Shown here piece by piece: positions 50,069 to 61,955 of a DNA stretch of 64,000 nucleotides. How positions within the stretch are numbered: position 1 is the first letter of the stretch; each line of letters starts with the position of its first letter. The translations under genes were made by a program, and so were the position numbers. This DNA is from Gongronella butleri (taxonomy: Eukaryota; Mucoromycota; Mucoromycetes; Mucorales; Cunninghamellaceae): assembly GCA_025201375.1 (NCBI GenBank), contig JAIWZP010000019.1, positions 186,001 to 250,000 on the forward strand, in the 5' to 3' direction. The notes beneath the pieces were generated by a model. That model saw only the letters and a list, made by a program, of their open reading frames with translations. It did no database searches and was not told the origin of the DNA.

Positions 50069-50239
50069 TGGATCGAGAGGGGGAAGGAAAAGAAAGAGCA
50101 AAGTGGCAAAGGGCGGAAGCTGAATTGCGCTTTTCTTTTTTCAAGTGTCACGGCTGCGTTTGGCCACGGGCGCGCCTTTTTTCGCTTTTTTTTTCTTTTT
50201 TTCTTTGTATTTTGCCAGTGCTCCCCCTTTTTATATCCA
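50069..50239. promoter_or_regulatory. shared divergent promoter region, RPC11 and HEH
   Basis: 171 bp between the two ATGs. T-runs on the HEH side (50180-50210) and TTTTTATATCC just before its start, a weak TATA-like match. Confidence 0.45.
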
Positions 50240-52212
50240 ATGAAAGCTGGCTGGTTGACGACCAAGGAGCGTGAGCTCTACTTTTACTTGTTAGGTAAAA
50301 GGATCAGGGGCACGTTCATGGAGAAATGGGCTCATTTTGTCTTTTTTTTTTAACAATAGATCCCACCATCGACGGCGATTCCCTGAAAAAGCCCGCGCTT
50401 CAAAAGATCCTCAGTCGACACGGCTATGAGACGGCCAATAAACGGGTCAAGGAGCTACGAAACATGTTTGACGAGGACCTGTGTCCGCGTCGCGAGGAGC
50501 TTTTGGAAGAATTACGCGTGGCCAAGGAACAGAAGCGTCAGGCGTCGCCCCCGCCCACCAAAATCCATATCAAGATGAATGAGCCATCCACGTCCTCGTC
50601 TTCACGGCCCGCCACCTCCGACAATGAAAGCACTAAAAAGCCGATCAAGCTTAAAATCGACCTGAAAAAGGCATCGACACCGCCGCCAGCAGCCTCTCCC
50701 GCCATCGACAATGAGGACGACGACGAGGACTCGTTTGCGTACGATCCGACTGATATCCAGGACGAGGAGGAGCATGAATTGCGTGAGGGCCAGGCTGGAC
50801 TATGGGGCGAAATCGACAATGACGAGATCAAAGCGCTACTGCAAGGTAAAACAAAAAAAAAAAAAAAGAAAAAGATCAAAGAGCATGACCCATGGCGAAA
50901 TCAATGCACTTTGGGTCCCTTTTTTGGATCGTCGTGGCCAATTTTCATGGTTTTTCAATTTTTGTAAAAGATCAAATCATGCCCGTGTCGCAGGACGAGC
51001 CTACGCTTCTTTATTACCCAAGCTTGCATTTCTACGTGGAACGCGTCCGCCGCTTTGGGCGCCACTACATCATGCCACGCCTTTTCACAGTCATTTGCGC
51101 GACCTTTGCTCTCTTTGCCATCATTTCCGCATGGTATGCGGCACGCACACAGCGGCTGGCTAATGGCTACTGCGACTCCACGCTTGAGCATCTGCCTGCC
51201 TGGGCAAAGTCGACGAACAATGGCTGCATCCCATGCCCGGACAATGCCACGTGCCGTGACGGCCAATTAATCTGTCATCCAATGTACGTCGCCCATCGCT
51301 CGTTCATCAATCAAATCATCAACGTCTTTTACCCGCTGCCCCAAGATTGCGTGAAAAACAAAAAGATCGACCATGCCATTGCCGCCACGCAAGCCAGGAT
51401 CTTGCGCCATCTTGCCAAGCTGCAAGGTCGACGCATGTGCCAATTGTCCTGGTCGCTGCGCGCGCCCGAGCCTTCCGAGTTTGTCTACACCACCATCGAT
51501 GAGATTGACGCATCGCTCACCCAGCACCTCAACGCCCTTACGCCGGACCCCATTGAACGCGACCATATTTTGAAACAGGCATGGGATCACTTGGAGGGTC
51601 ACGCGAGCATCATCATGAAGCACACGTAAGAATGAACAAAAAAAAAAAAAAAAGAGAGAGTGCAGACGGTCGCGTCGGCGAGTCACTCATCACTCAATTG
51701 CCTTTTTTAAAGTCCCGACACCACGACACGCGTTGCCACAACGGATGTGTCCTATTCCCCATGGTGTCTGCTCCGCCATTACCTTCTCAAGCTCGCCAAG
51801 CCCGTCCTCATTCTTGTCCTCTTGTACGCGGGTGCCACAAACATCATGCACCGCATTGCCATGCGCAAAATGGCCAACGACGTTGTTGAGCAGATCATCG
51901 ACTTTTATGAGGACAAGGTAAGGGCACATGTGACGCTGTATCAACCCAATGGAAGAGCGTAAATCTCACATTTTTTTTATTTTTATTTATTTTTTGCAGC
52001 GAATCAAGTATTTGAACAAGGAAGAAGCCTCGCCTGGCTGCTCCATCATTACACTGCGCGCGCTTTTCGATGATCCACGTCACCCAGATCTCTGGCCGCT
52101 CGTCAAATCACGCCTGAAAAAGCACCGCCAATTGCGCGAAGGCGAAACCTCAGAGGATGGCGATAGGGTAGAGTTTTTCCAAATGATGAACGCCCCATTT
52201 ACAGCCGCCTAG
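50240..52212 (+). CDS. HeH/LEM-type inner nuclear membrane protein (Src1/Man1 family)
   Basis: Five exons, 50240-50294, 50360-50845, 50971-51625, 51713-51917 and 52000-52212, give 537 residues. The N-terminal helix-extension-helix domain (residues about 20-55: KKPALQKILSRHGYETANKRVKELRNMFDEDL) is followed by a Lys/Ser/Pro-rich and acidic linker. The first transmembrane helix is LFTVICATFALFAIISAWYAA. A Cys-rich lumenal part follows (NGYCDST, GCIPCPDNATCRDG, ICHP). The second helix is LAKPVLILVLLYAGATNIM, then the C-terminal MSC winged-helix domain (RIKYLNKEEASPGCSIITLRALFDDPRHPDLWPLV). It tethers chromatin and rDNA to the nuclear envelope and helps in pore assembly. The topology and the domain order are those of yeast Heh1/Heh2. 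Confidence 0.93.
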
Positions 52213-52268
52213 TCTCTTTGTCTCCTCCCTCAATCATTTATTTCACGCTCCTCGTCTACCCACGCAAA

Positions 52269-52274
52269 AATAAA
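52269..52274 (+). terminator. AATAAA poly(A) signal of the HEH gene
   Basis: AATAAA in CGCAAAAATAAAGAAAA, 57 nt after the stop. Confidence 0.45.
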
Positions 52275-52359
52275 GAAAAAAAAGCATCATCACGCGTCAG
52301 CAAGTGCCCGAGAAAATGCGCAAAAGCACGATTTTCATCCGTTTTGCGCATGTTTCAAT

Positions 52360-52455
52360 CTCAGTGGACAAAAACCGACGCGTGCTATCCCTATGATATT
52401 ATTGTTGCCTCATACAGTATATGCAAAACAAGAAATGAAGGCGAAAACGCGAGAT
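52360..52455. repeat. dispersed repeat R, partial third copy
   Basis: CTCAGTGGACAAAAACCGAC followed by GCGTGCTATCC parallels CTCAATGGACAGAAACTGGCGTGC of copy 2. Further on, GCAAAACAAGAAATGAAGGCG parallels GGAAAACGAAAATAAAGGCG. It also holds a CATACAGTATATG block. It lies between the convergent HEH and THO2 genes. The alignment is short and weaker than that between copies 1 and 2. Confidence 0.45.
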
Positions 52456-52574
52456 GATTATTGGAAGTATGATACGGCGTCCAAGTGACGGGGAATAGGA
52501 CGGAGGAAATAATAATGCTGGTGCTGATTGTGCAAACGGTAGCAATGAGTGGATTTTTATTGGAAATGTGTGTT

Positions 52575-55500
52575 TTATCTGCGTCCCAAGCGGCGTCGGA
52601 CATCGGGGCGTTCTCGTCGGTCGTTTTCTCTGCGTCGATCGTTGTCTCCTCGTCTGTCGTCGCGGTGTTCTTCGCGGCGTTGTTCGTGGTCTCTGCGCTC
52701 GTCACGTTCGTGGCGGCCGCGCTTGTCTTGTCTCTCGGGACGTCGTTCTTCGTTTCCGCGCTTGCGAGATGGGGGCAGTGTCGCATTGGCACCAGTGACG
52801 GGGGGTTTTGAGGGTGGTCTGTCGTCTTCGGGGCGCCGGGCGGACTTTGACACGCGCGCGGTGTCCTTGACGGCATCGCGGATGGCTGCCTGGGCTGGGT
52901 TTCGAACGCGCGCGTCTCTAGGCGATGGGCGCGCAGCGGGTGGTGCATCACGCGTCTCTCTGGGAGCATCGCGCGTCTCTCTGGGGGCATCGCGCGTTTC
53001 TCGAGGCGATTCACGCGTCTCCCTGGGTGTCTCACGCGTGTCTCTTGGCAGATCGCGTGTGTCCCGGGGTGATTGGCGTCTGCTAGAGGCGGAGGAGGAT
53101 GGTGGCGCGTCGTTGTTGCGATCGCGCGTGTCTCGGGGCGGAGCGCGATGCGAGGCGGGTGACGATGGCGGTGCGTGTCTGCCGCCCGAGGAGGAGGTGG
53201 AGGATGAAGCTGGCGGCGTGTCCATGGTGTCGCTCCTCAAGCGCTTTTGCGCCCGTCCATTGGCCCCAGCTGTGGATGCCTCGCGCCCATTGGAAGGCGG
53301 CGCTTGGTCTCGTGGACGGCGCTTGCGGTCCGTTGTCGTGGAAGTCCTGTCTTGAGGCGTCGATGGATTCGAAGAAGGATTCGAGCTCGGACGAGTAGGA
53401 GACACTGCTCGGCGAGCTGGTGGTGTGGGCCTAGCTGGTTGGGTGGGCCTAGCTGGCGGCGTGGGCCGAGAGGGTGGCGTGGGTCGAGATGATGGCTTGG
53501 GTCGAGGTGGAGCCACTGGCGCGGGTGGTCTGGGTGGCGCAGGCTCCGGAAGGCCCAAAAATGCAAATCGGCTCATGCGACGCGCCTTGTTCTTGTCCAA
53601 AACACCACGATAGCTACGTGCAAGCACCTTGAGATCATTGCGCTTTTCGTGATCCGCCAGAGCTGCACAGAAAAGAAGGGAAAACAAGCGGAAAAGAAGC
53701 AAAAAAAAAAAAAAAGTAGAAAAAAGAGAAAAAAGGTGAGTCGCGTCGCGACTTTTTTTTTTTTTTCTCACGCAACGTCTTTTTCCCATTTCCTTGATCT
53801 TACCTCTTGTGGCTTGCATGAGCAAGTCGACGTGGTCGCGGACAATTGGGAAGTTTGGCGAGAATTCACGAAGAATGAGGAAAGTGTTGCGGATTTGGTG
53901 CTGTTCGCCCGAGAGAAGCGACTGGCGGAAGAGGTCGGTTGCCTTTTTGTGCCATTTGAGCAGCAGATGGCGGAATTCGTCGAAAGAAAGCGCGACGACC
54001 TCTGCGGCGCGGTCAGCGGTGGGGACCTTCCAATTGCGCTGGAAGCCAATCAGCTCATTGTCGCCTCGAGTGACCTTTTTGTAGAGCGCTTCATCGGCAA
54101 AGAGCTCTGTCATGCGCTTGAGCATAGATCCGAGGAATTGGGCTTGGACGTAAGCTTCGTATTCGGTCAAACAGAGCAAAGCTTGCGGAAGGCTGTTTGA
54201 CATGATCTTGTCGATGAGTGTGAGTGTGGACAGGTGCGACGTGTTCATCTCGTGCATGAGCATGACAAAGTGGTAGCAATAGACGGCGTCAATCTCAGAG
54301 AGCACGCTGCGTGGATACAGACACGATTGCAGAAGCGCATTGACGAGCTGCGCGCGGTCAGCATTGGCGTCGAACCAGCGCTCTTTGGACGCCTGGAGCA
54401 CCGTCATGGTGCGCTGCACATCGCGCTTGTGCTTGGCAAATTCGGCCTGGAGCGTGTCAATCGACACCTGTTCTTGTCGTTCGCGCTTGGCGAGTGCCGA
54501 CGCCCTGAGCGTCATGCTGAGATTCGAACGTGGGTCTTTGCACTGCGCAATGACGTCCTGGTGCGCCTTGATCGCCGCCTCGTATCGGTGCACAGGGCAA
54601 TGGATGTCGTAAATCGACAATTGCCAGAACAAGACGAAGAATTCGGCACTGATAATGTTGCCTGCACTGCCAATTTCGTACGATGCCGTCTTGGTCATGT
54701 CAGGCAGCGCCTGGATCAGCGGCTGCAGCACGGGGTGCGGTTGTGACGCGTCAAGGTCAGCATCCTGAATAAAAAAAAAAAAGGAACATCAGTCATTGAT
54801 TTCCCTTTCATTTTCTTGGTTATTTTTTTTTTCGAATTCTTACATTGGCGATGCGCAATTGATGCTGTGTCTTTGGTCGCAGGATCTGCATGACGGTGGA
54901 AAAGGGCAATTTGTACTCATTGACGAGCACATCGGTGCTGGATATCAATTCATTGTATTCGTCGGGGTCAAACAGGTTGGCGAGCATGTCCGAGTACTGG
55001 ACGATTGTCTTGCGCACGAGGTCACTGTGCTTGCATCGTTCATAGGTGCTAATATCCATGGATTTGAGCGACGTGGACTCTTGCAGGCGGAAGAGCAGGA
55101 TCAGGAGCTCAATGGCGACATTGTCCTTGACGAGGGTATCCTTGAGGCGCGCAATGACGCGCTTGGTCGCACGTCGATTGTCGAGAAGCACGGGCAAGAA
55201 GGCGTCGGATTTGAGCGTGCCGCCACAGCCTGCGGCGCTGATCTGGTTGTCGGTCAGCGAGTCGCCCACGAGCTCGATGCCCATGAGCTTGGTGATGAAT
55301 TCGTTCAAGAGAATCAGGTCGTCGACGGCATCGTCGTAGCGCAGGCGAACCAAAAGATACCGGAAGAGCGGAGTCGGGTCGATCCCTTGTTTTTTGAATA
55401 ACATGCCCGCAAACACAGACAATGCGCGCAGCCACGTAGCCGGCATGGCGGGCTCCTTGGCTTTTTGCTTTTTCATGCGCCCGGGGCCCTGCGAGCCCGT

Positions 55501-58225
55501 CCATTTCTCGGTCATAAAGTAGCCAAGCACATCGTAGGCGAAATTGCTCATGTAGCGGCATCCATCCGCCATGTACGGCGCCAAATTGTCAAACGCCTGG
55601 ATCTGATCAAGCATGACCGAGAACACAATGCATGGATTCGAGTGCGCGAGCTTGCCAAGATCGCGTCCGCATTGTCGCACGTCGTTTTTCGACATTCGTC
55701 GCAAAACCGTCTTGACACTGCGCTCCGTGCGCGCCTTGAGCAGCTTGCATTCGATCGATCGGCGATAAAAGACAGTGCCCCATTCGCCATACAGGGCGCA
55801 GCGCTCTTGGTATGACAATTTGTCGAGCAATTCCCAAACATTGGCCATGAGGCCTGGATTGCCATTGCTGAAGGACACCGCAGGCAAAAAGCATTCACGC
55901 AGCATCGTCAGACACACATTGCGCTCCTTGGACCCGGGTGTTGCCTCGCCGCGCTCAAACAGCGCCACCAAAATCTGCAGCAACTTGTTCATCAGCTGCG
56001 GCGCCAAATGCATGCGGAAACCAGCCATTCGCATGATTGGCAACAGATTCGTCACCAATTCTTCGCAAGTCGTCACCTAGATCAAAGTAGTAGAAGAAGA
56101 AGAAAAAATGATAAGAACTTCAAATCTTTTTATTTTTCTCGCTTTTTCTCTTATATTTTTTCTTTTTTCTTTCATTTTTACCATAGGAAGGTCGTCGGCC
56201 CATTGGGTGTAAAAGAACTTGTAGCGCTTGCGTCGGACGAGATCCTCGACGCCGTCTTTCATGCCGTCGACGACTGTGACGGTCTTTAGCTTGGGGATCT
56301 TGAGGACGGTGCGTGGCGGAAGATTGGGACGCGACGCGTCGTCTTGCACATAGCTGCCATTGCTAAGGCTGCGGACCATGGGATCGTCGTGCTGCTGCTG
56401 CTGGTCAGACACAGGGAGCGGCACCTGATCCTCCAGGGGGATGATGGTGCGCAATTCGCTTTGGACGGCGCGTTCGGCAAAAATGGTCTTCCTGGCCTTG
56501 AGATCGTCGGGGACATAATGCTCGTAGGCGGGGCGCACAATGTAGTCGCAAATGTGATAAATGTGGTGGATCAGCGTTGGCTGAAGGTCGATCAATTTCG
56601 CGTATTTGGCCATGATCTCTTGCGCGTGTGCAATGTCACCCACAGAAAGCAATGCCTTTGTGAACTCGAGCACATCATGCGCCGTGTAGGCCACAGAAGG
56701 GTGCGATGCCTTTTTCTCGGTGTCTTCAGTGGCCGGGGGCGTCGCAACGGGCAGTTCCTCCTCATTTGGCTTGGATGGCTTCTTTTCCGTCGCACCTTCA
56801 TCGCCGAGCGCACCGTATTGGGCCAGCAAACCGCCACTATTGGTCGTGATTTCCTTGTCCATGTGCTCCATGTAGCTCTTGGTGTCCTCGAGCATCTCGT
56901 CGAGGCTAGGCGTCAGGAAAAAGAGCAAATCGGCAAGCTGGATCACACCATGTGCCGTAAGAATCGCAGCAGACACATAAAGCTCGAGCGGCGCAATCGA
57001 TTCTTCCAAGCCATAGCGATAGCTTGCAATCTTGATGCCCATCAGCTGCGATAGACTCGTGCTGGGCGTCATTTCGCTGCCATTCTTAGTGAATTCCTTG
57101 AACATTTCGATCCAAAAGACGTGGTTGGTCATCACTTGCTTGATGTACATGTCCAGCAGCATGTCGAGCACGCGATTCGGGTCCAAGTGGAATTGGCCTA
57201 GCCGTTGTCAATTGCCAATGGAGAGAGAAAGAAAGTAAAAAGAGGGTCGCAAGCGAGAGCAGTGTCAGTCAGGGCGAAAAAAAAAGAAAAAAAAAAAGAA
57301 AAAACGCGAAGCGATTGACGGGCAAAATCAGCCAGGGGGAGCCATTTGGGCGCGACCAGGAGATAGAATCGACACGCTTGATCGTTTTGATGGGGAGAGC
57401 CACACCGCGAAAGAGAGCCTTACCGGTCAGGGATGTCATAATGTGCATTAAACTCGGAATGCGATCCAATGGCGTGGGCGGCATCTTGTTTTTGTTGTTT
57501 TCGTCCACATCCATCGTGCCACGCGCCACCTGGTTCATCAGTGCAGAGTAGCCAACCATGTCTTCGCGCAGCAGATTGTACTTTTTTTGCTTGTACCTGG
57601 AAAAAAGCGAGAAAAAAACACGAGAAAAAAACGTACAAATGGCGGAAAAATGAGAAAATAAACGATGAGGACGCGTTTATGGCCGTTGGAGAAGCAGGTT
57701 GCCTTACTTTAGGTTGGTCATGAAGCGCACATATTGTCGATCAAACACCATTTTGCTCTTGATCACGCCCGCTTTCTCCATCAAAGACGACGACAGGTGA
57801 TCAATGCAATCTTGTTTCGTGAGCACCTTGTCGTTCTATCATCAAATAAAAAGAATGAGACAAAAGAACAACGAGGAGCAACAATGAAAAAAGCGCCTTA
57901 CATAGAGTGCAGTGGTGATTTTCGCCAAGTTTTCCTTGTACGTGCCAACTTTGTCGTCAATCTTGGCCTCTTCCAAGCAGTCCAGTTGACACTCGAAGCG
58001 CTTAATCGCAGAGAGCAGCATGCCTTTGGTATTCAGCGGGTCTTCCACGTTTTCGGCCGTTTCCGTCACTTGGCGTGCAAATTGCACAAACATATCGATG
58101 GGTCGTTCACCGTGCAGCGCTTTTTGCATCAATTGTATCAAGACAAGTCGCAACGTGTTGTTCTCGGGCGTCGCCTCGCGTTTGACTGCCACAGCTTCTT
58201 CAAGCTCTTGTTGATAGTCAGACAT
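52575..58225 (-). CDS. THO2: THO complex subunit 2 (THOC2/Tho2)
   Basis: Seven exons, 58225-57902, 57835-57708, 57596-57424, 57197-56182, 56076-54844, 54764-53804 and 53662-52575, give 1640 residues. Tho2 is the scaffold of THO/TREX, which couples transcription to mRNA export and prevents R-loops. Family landmarks: KSKMVFDRQYVRFMTNLKYKQKKYNLLRED, the FHLDPNRVLDMLLDMY segment, the middle domain from VTTCEELVTNLLPIMRMAGFRMHLAPQLMNKL, and YMADGCRYMSNFAYDVLGY. The region around PEFF-like SAEFFVLFWQLSIYDIHCP matches the C-terminal Tho2 domain. The tail (about 310 residues) is disordered, with ARPTPP-type repeats, DTRETPRE-type heptads and a run of RD/RE residues, a likely RNA-binding region. It converges with HEH. 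Confidence 0.95.
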
Positions 58226-59275
58226 TGGCGCAACGATCAACAAGAACAAGGGGAATCAAAGAAAAAAAAAATAAAGGTGAAGAAACAAGTGAGCGGCCTG
58301 CAGAAAACAACAGTGCCATAAAGGCCAAACTTTCAAATTCCGACGATCCTGCCAATTTTTTTGTCACGCGCAAAGTTGGCCATTTTGTTCAATCTGACGT
58401 TCCGAGTCGCCACCCATCCATCTCCATTGCCAATGGCCCTGTTTTCATGCATCATGCTCTCATCGGCCCCTCTGGACTCACCCGTTCGTTCTTCCCGCTG
58501 GCAACATCCCAAGCACGTAGCACGCAATCGCGAACGCAAGCCAATCGTCAATGCCAATGCCGCTCGATACGATTTTTATTGCAAACCATAATTTGAAAAA
58601 GAGGAATTGAAGCGAAAGAAATATGCGATGAAGGGTGCCTCGCTCACAGAAAAAATGTAAACCGGCAAAAAAAGCATCAAAAGCAAAAATGGCGCGTTTT
58701 GGCACAGCACACACACGCGCGCGCGTATCACTTGCCGTCCCTTTGCTTTTGAGTGCCTTGCACTCAATCTCCCTCTGTCGACTCGGCCCCTCCTCCGAGC
58801 TGCTCTCCGATATCAATACCGATCGTGGAGGGAAAGGTGGTGAAAAATGAGACGTTTGGCCCGTGCTTGCCGTTTTTTTTTTTCATTTCATTTCATTTGT
58901 GTTTTTGATGATGCAATGGGTGCAATTGCGATGTCAAATCATGCCGCATTGACAACAACAACTTTTTGCTTCCATGATTAGCCAGAAACAGGCCAAAGGA
59001 GAGCAAAAGAACCGGATTGGCGGGCCAATGGAGCGGCGACGTCACTGAATTATAGAGATGCTGAGAGTGACTCCACAATCAATCGCTGGCCGCCATTGGT
59101 TCAGCCGCACAGCAACAAAAAAAAAAGCCAGCCAACAACAGCTATAAATTTCCCCATCAGTGGCCCCTCTCCGCCCTTTTCAATTTTTTTTTCCAATTCT
59201 TTGTCTCATTGACACTCATTCTCATTCTCTCACTCCCCATTGAATCTCTTCTGGCTCAAGCTTACTGAATAAACA
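58226..59275. other. intergenic region between divergent THO2 and CDO genes
   Basis: 1.05 kb of promoter DNA for two divergent genes. It holds an alternating CACACACACGCGCGCGCG stretch near 58710-58730, which is Z-DNA-prone, and a TATAAA at 59143. No gene supported. Confidence 0.5.
59143..59148 (+). promoter_or_regulatory. TATA box of the cysteine dioxygenase gene
   Basis: TATAAA in AGCTATAAATTTCCCC, 133 bp before the ATG, followed by a pyrimidine-rich leader. Confidence 0.5.
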
Positions 59276-60409
59276 ATGATTGCTGCTACTGAAATCGAAT
59301 CGTCGCGCAAGCCGCAGTCCATGGACGAGCTGGTGCAAGGTATCCATGACATCTTGGGCCCAGATGGTGGCATTGACTCGGCACACATTGATCAAAATGA
59401 AATCATTGAGCTGATGGCGTCGTACTCGTCCAATGCGCAAGATTGGGCCAAATACACCATGTTTGACACGTCGCGTCCGTACACGCGCAATCTGATCGAC
59501 GATGGCAATGGCAAGGTAAGCTGTTCATCAAGATCGACTGGCTGACTGGCTGGCTCGCTTGTTTTCGTTTTTTTTTTTTTTTTTTTCGTCGAAATTTTGT
59601 CGTCGTCCTCGAAATTGTCGTCGTGCTGATGGCCAATTTTTCTCTCTGTGACACCCAATAGTTCAATCTGATGATCCTTGCATGGTCACCGCAACGTCAT
59701 AGGTAAAAACAACCTAAACAAGATAACACAAAGAATATAAGAACGAGCTTTGAGCATTTTTCTCACGGGTCCGCCTTGCTTTTTTTTGCTGTTTACCTTT
59801 TTAGCCCCATCCATGATCACGCTGGTGCGCACTGCATCATGAAGGTGTTGGATGGCAAGCTCCAAGAGACGCAATATGAATACCCCGCCAAGATTGACGA
59901 GGATGCCGCCTGCAACAGCATCGATATCACCGATGGCTCGGAGGAAAAGGTCGTCGGCCAAGATAGCAACGCAATGCACGTCACCAAAAATACAATCTTA
60001 AAATCGAATCAAGTGGCCTATATTCATGGTACGTCGTTTTCGCTGATTGGTCGCCCGCTTTGTCATTGGGTTGAATGGGGTCGGGGGCTGGGGGCCGTGG
60101 GGACGGAGTGATGGCGGCGGCAGCGGCTCTGACGTGAACAACAAAAAAAAATCGTATGACAACTGGTTAGAGTCTTACTCATCGTCCAACTTTCTTTTTT
60201 TGTCTTTACCCAATCGGCTTCCAGACAAGATTGGCTTGCATCGAATTGCCAACCCAAGCAGCAAGGAAGGCGCTGTGTCGCTGCATCTGTATACCCCTCC
60301 TTTCAAGACCTGCAAGACCTTTGAGGAGGCAACAGGCAAGGCGCGCAGTGCGAGCCAATGCACCTATTATTCCATCCGCGGCGCACGCCAGGAAAAGGGC
60401 TTGTTGTAA
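59276..60409 (+). CDS. cysteine dioxygenase
   Basis: Four exons, 59276-59515, 59662-59702, 59805-60028 and 60225-60409, give 229 residues. A cupin iron enzyme that oxidises cysteine to cysteine sulfinate, controlling sulfur amino-acid levels. The active site is visible: [10 protein letters not shown] supplies iron ligands His 97 and His 99 and Cys 104. IGLHRIAN supplies the third His (174), and SLHLYTPP has Tyr 191. Cys 104 and Tyr 191 are positioned for the thioether cofactor found in eukaryotic CDO. The [13 protein letters not shown]-terminus and YTRNLID are also typical. Exon 2 is 41 nt. There is a 60-residue insertion-rich segment between Cys 104 and His 174 ([20 protein letters not shown]), longer than in mammals. 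AATAAA follows at 60488. Confidence 0.94.
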
Positions 60410-60826
60410 AGCCCCAATCTCCTCGCCACCTCCTTTCGGGGAAAGGCGCCGTCACATTCCATCGTCTATTTTTTTTCTATCGTTGTAAATAAAGTGAAAA
60501 CAAAAAAAAAACAAAGCATGGGCAAAAGGAATAAGGGAAAGAGGAAGAAAAGAGAAGCATTGATGTCCCACACTGCCCCTCCGTTTCGTTTTATGTTCTC
60601 CACGCTACTCACCGTCCTGTATCATCCATTCACAAGGTAAAGAAATGGTGCAATTTGCCTCTTCTCTGATTGGTTCACGGAGCTCAAATGCCATTGTCGT
60701 CATGGAAAACCATTGCTCCGAGTCAGGCAACCCAGAAGAAAAAAAAATCATCCGACAAAAAAGGAAATTGTATCCGCCAGCCAATCGCCAGTCTTTGATG
60801 AGAATTCGCGTTCATGCGCATGGATT
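60410..60826. other. gap between convergent genes
   Basis: 3' flanks of CDO (plus) and the coiled-coil gene (minus). Purine-rich around 60500-60560. No gene. Confidence 0.5.
60488..60493 (+). terminator. AATAAA poly(A) signal of the CDO gene
   Basis: GTAAATAAAGTG, 79 nt after the stop. Confidence 0.5.
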
Positions 60827-61903
60827 TTATTGCGATTGTGTCTTGGATTCGGCCTGGTTGAGAAGCTGGAACCACTCTTCCAGCGTCCTATCGGCAATGG
60901 TATAATCAGAAGCAAGCTTGCCTTCGATGATCGCGTCTCTGCAATAAAAAGAAAAAAAAGCGCGTCAGAATCTGGCAAATGCCAAGGTGGAGCTAACCTT
61001 TCATCCATCACGGTCTCCAGCTGCTGGATCACCTCCTTTTCGCGATCCAGTTCGTCCATCTTGTCTGCAAGGAATCTCTGTTGCGTGCGCACGCGTTTCA
61101 CCCACGTCCTATCCACGTAATCTATCATAAAAATGACATGAGCGCGTGCCAAGCCGGCGAAACGATGTGCGACGCGCAAAGCCTACCTTCCAGTGCCTTG
61201 ACAACGTGCATTAGGCCATCAATGGCATCTTCGTGCGTCTTGGCAGGCGGGATTTCGCACCCCTTGTCGGCCAATTCCTCCGTCCATGCCAACACTACAA
61301 GAAAAGGTCAAGACTACGGGCCTCAATGCCTCGTCCATGCCATTTCCTACCGAGTGACTCCATGTCCGAGCCGATATTCTGCTGGTCAGCGGGCTTGTTG
61401 TTCATGATGGTGTCTACAAATAAAAAAAACAAGTATAAAAAAGCGCGCCTCGTCTTGTACGCGCCTGTCAAACACACGTAACCTCCCCTCTCCCCGGTGT
61501 TTTTATGCTTACATCGGTCCAGCAGTGCGCGAATTCTCGTCATCACACGGTCGTCCGGCTAATGAAAGGGTCAATATCAGAAAAAAAATAAAAAAGGGGA
61601 AAATCCTCAATTGCACAGCGTACCGTCGCAGTCCCACAAGATAAAGCTTGTCGGAGATGGTCCATGGGCGCGTCTGGCGATGGTGAACTGGAAATACAAG
61701 CGAGTCAGCAAGATCTGAATGCACTCATGCTTGCTTTTACCTTGATGCCATTGATTTGTGTTCAGAATGCTGCTGGTCTGATGAGAACAGCTGCCGGACC
61801 CGTGCCATCAAGTCCTGCGTTTCGGGAGCCAGACCTGCGATCTAATTGCCGGCATAAATAAAGCCATTGTTCAGGGCCAGTCCAATGTCATTGTCCTTCT
61901 TTT

Positions 61904-61955
<52 letters not shown>

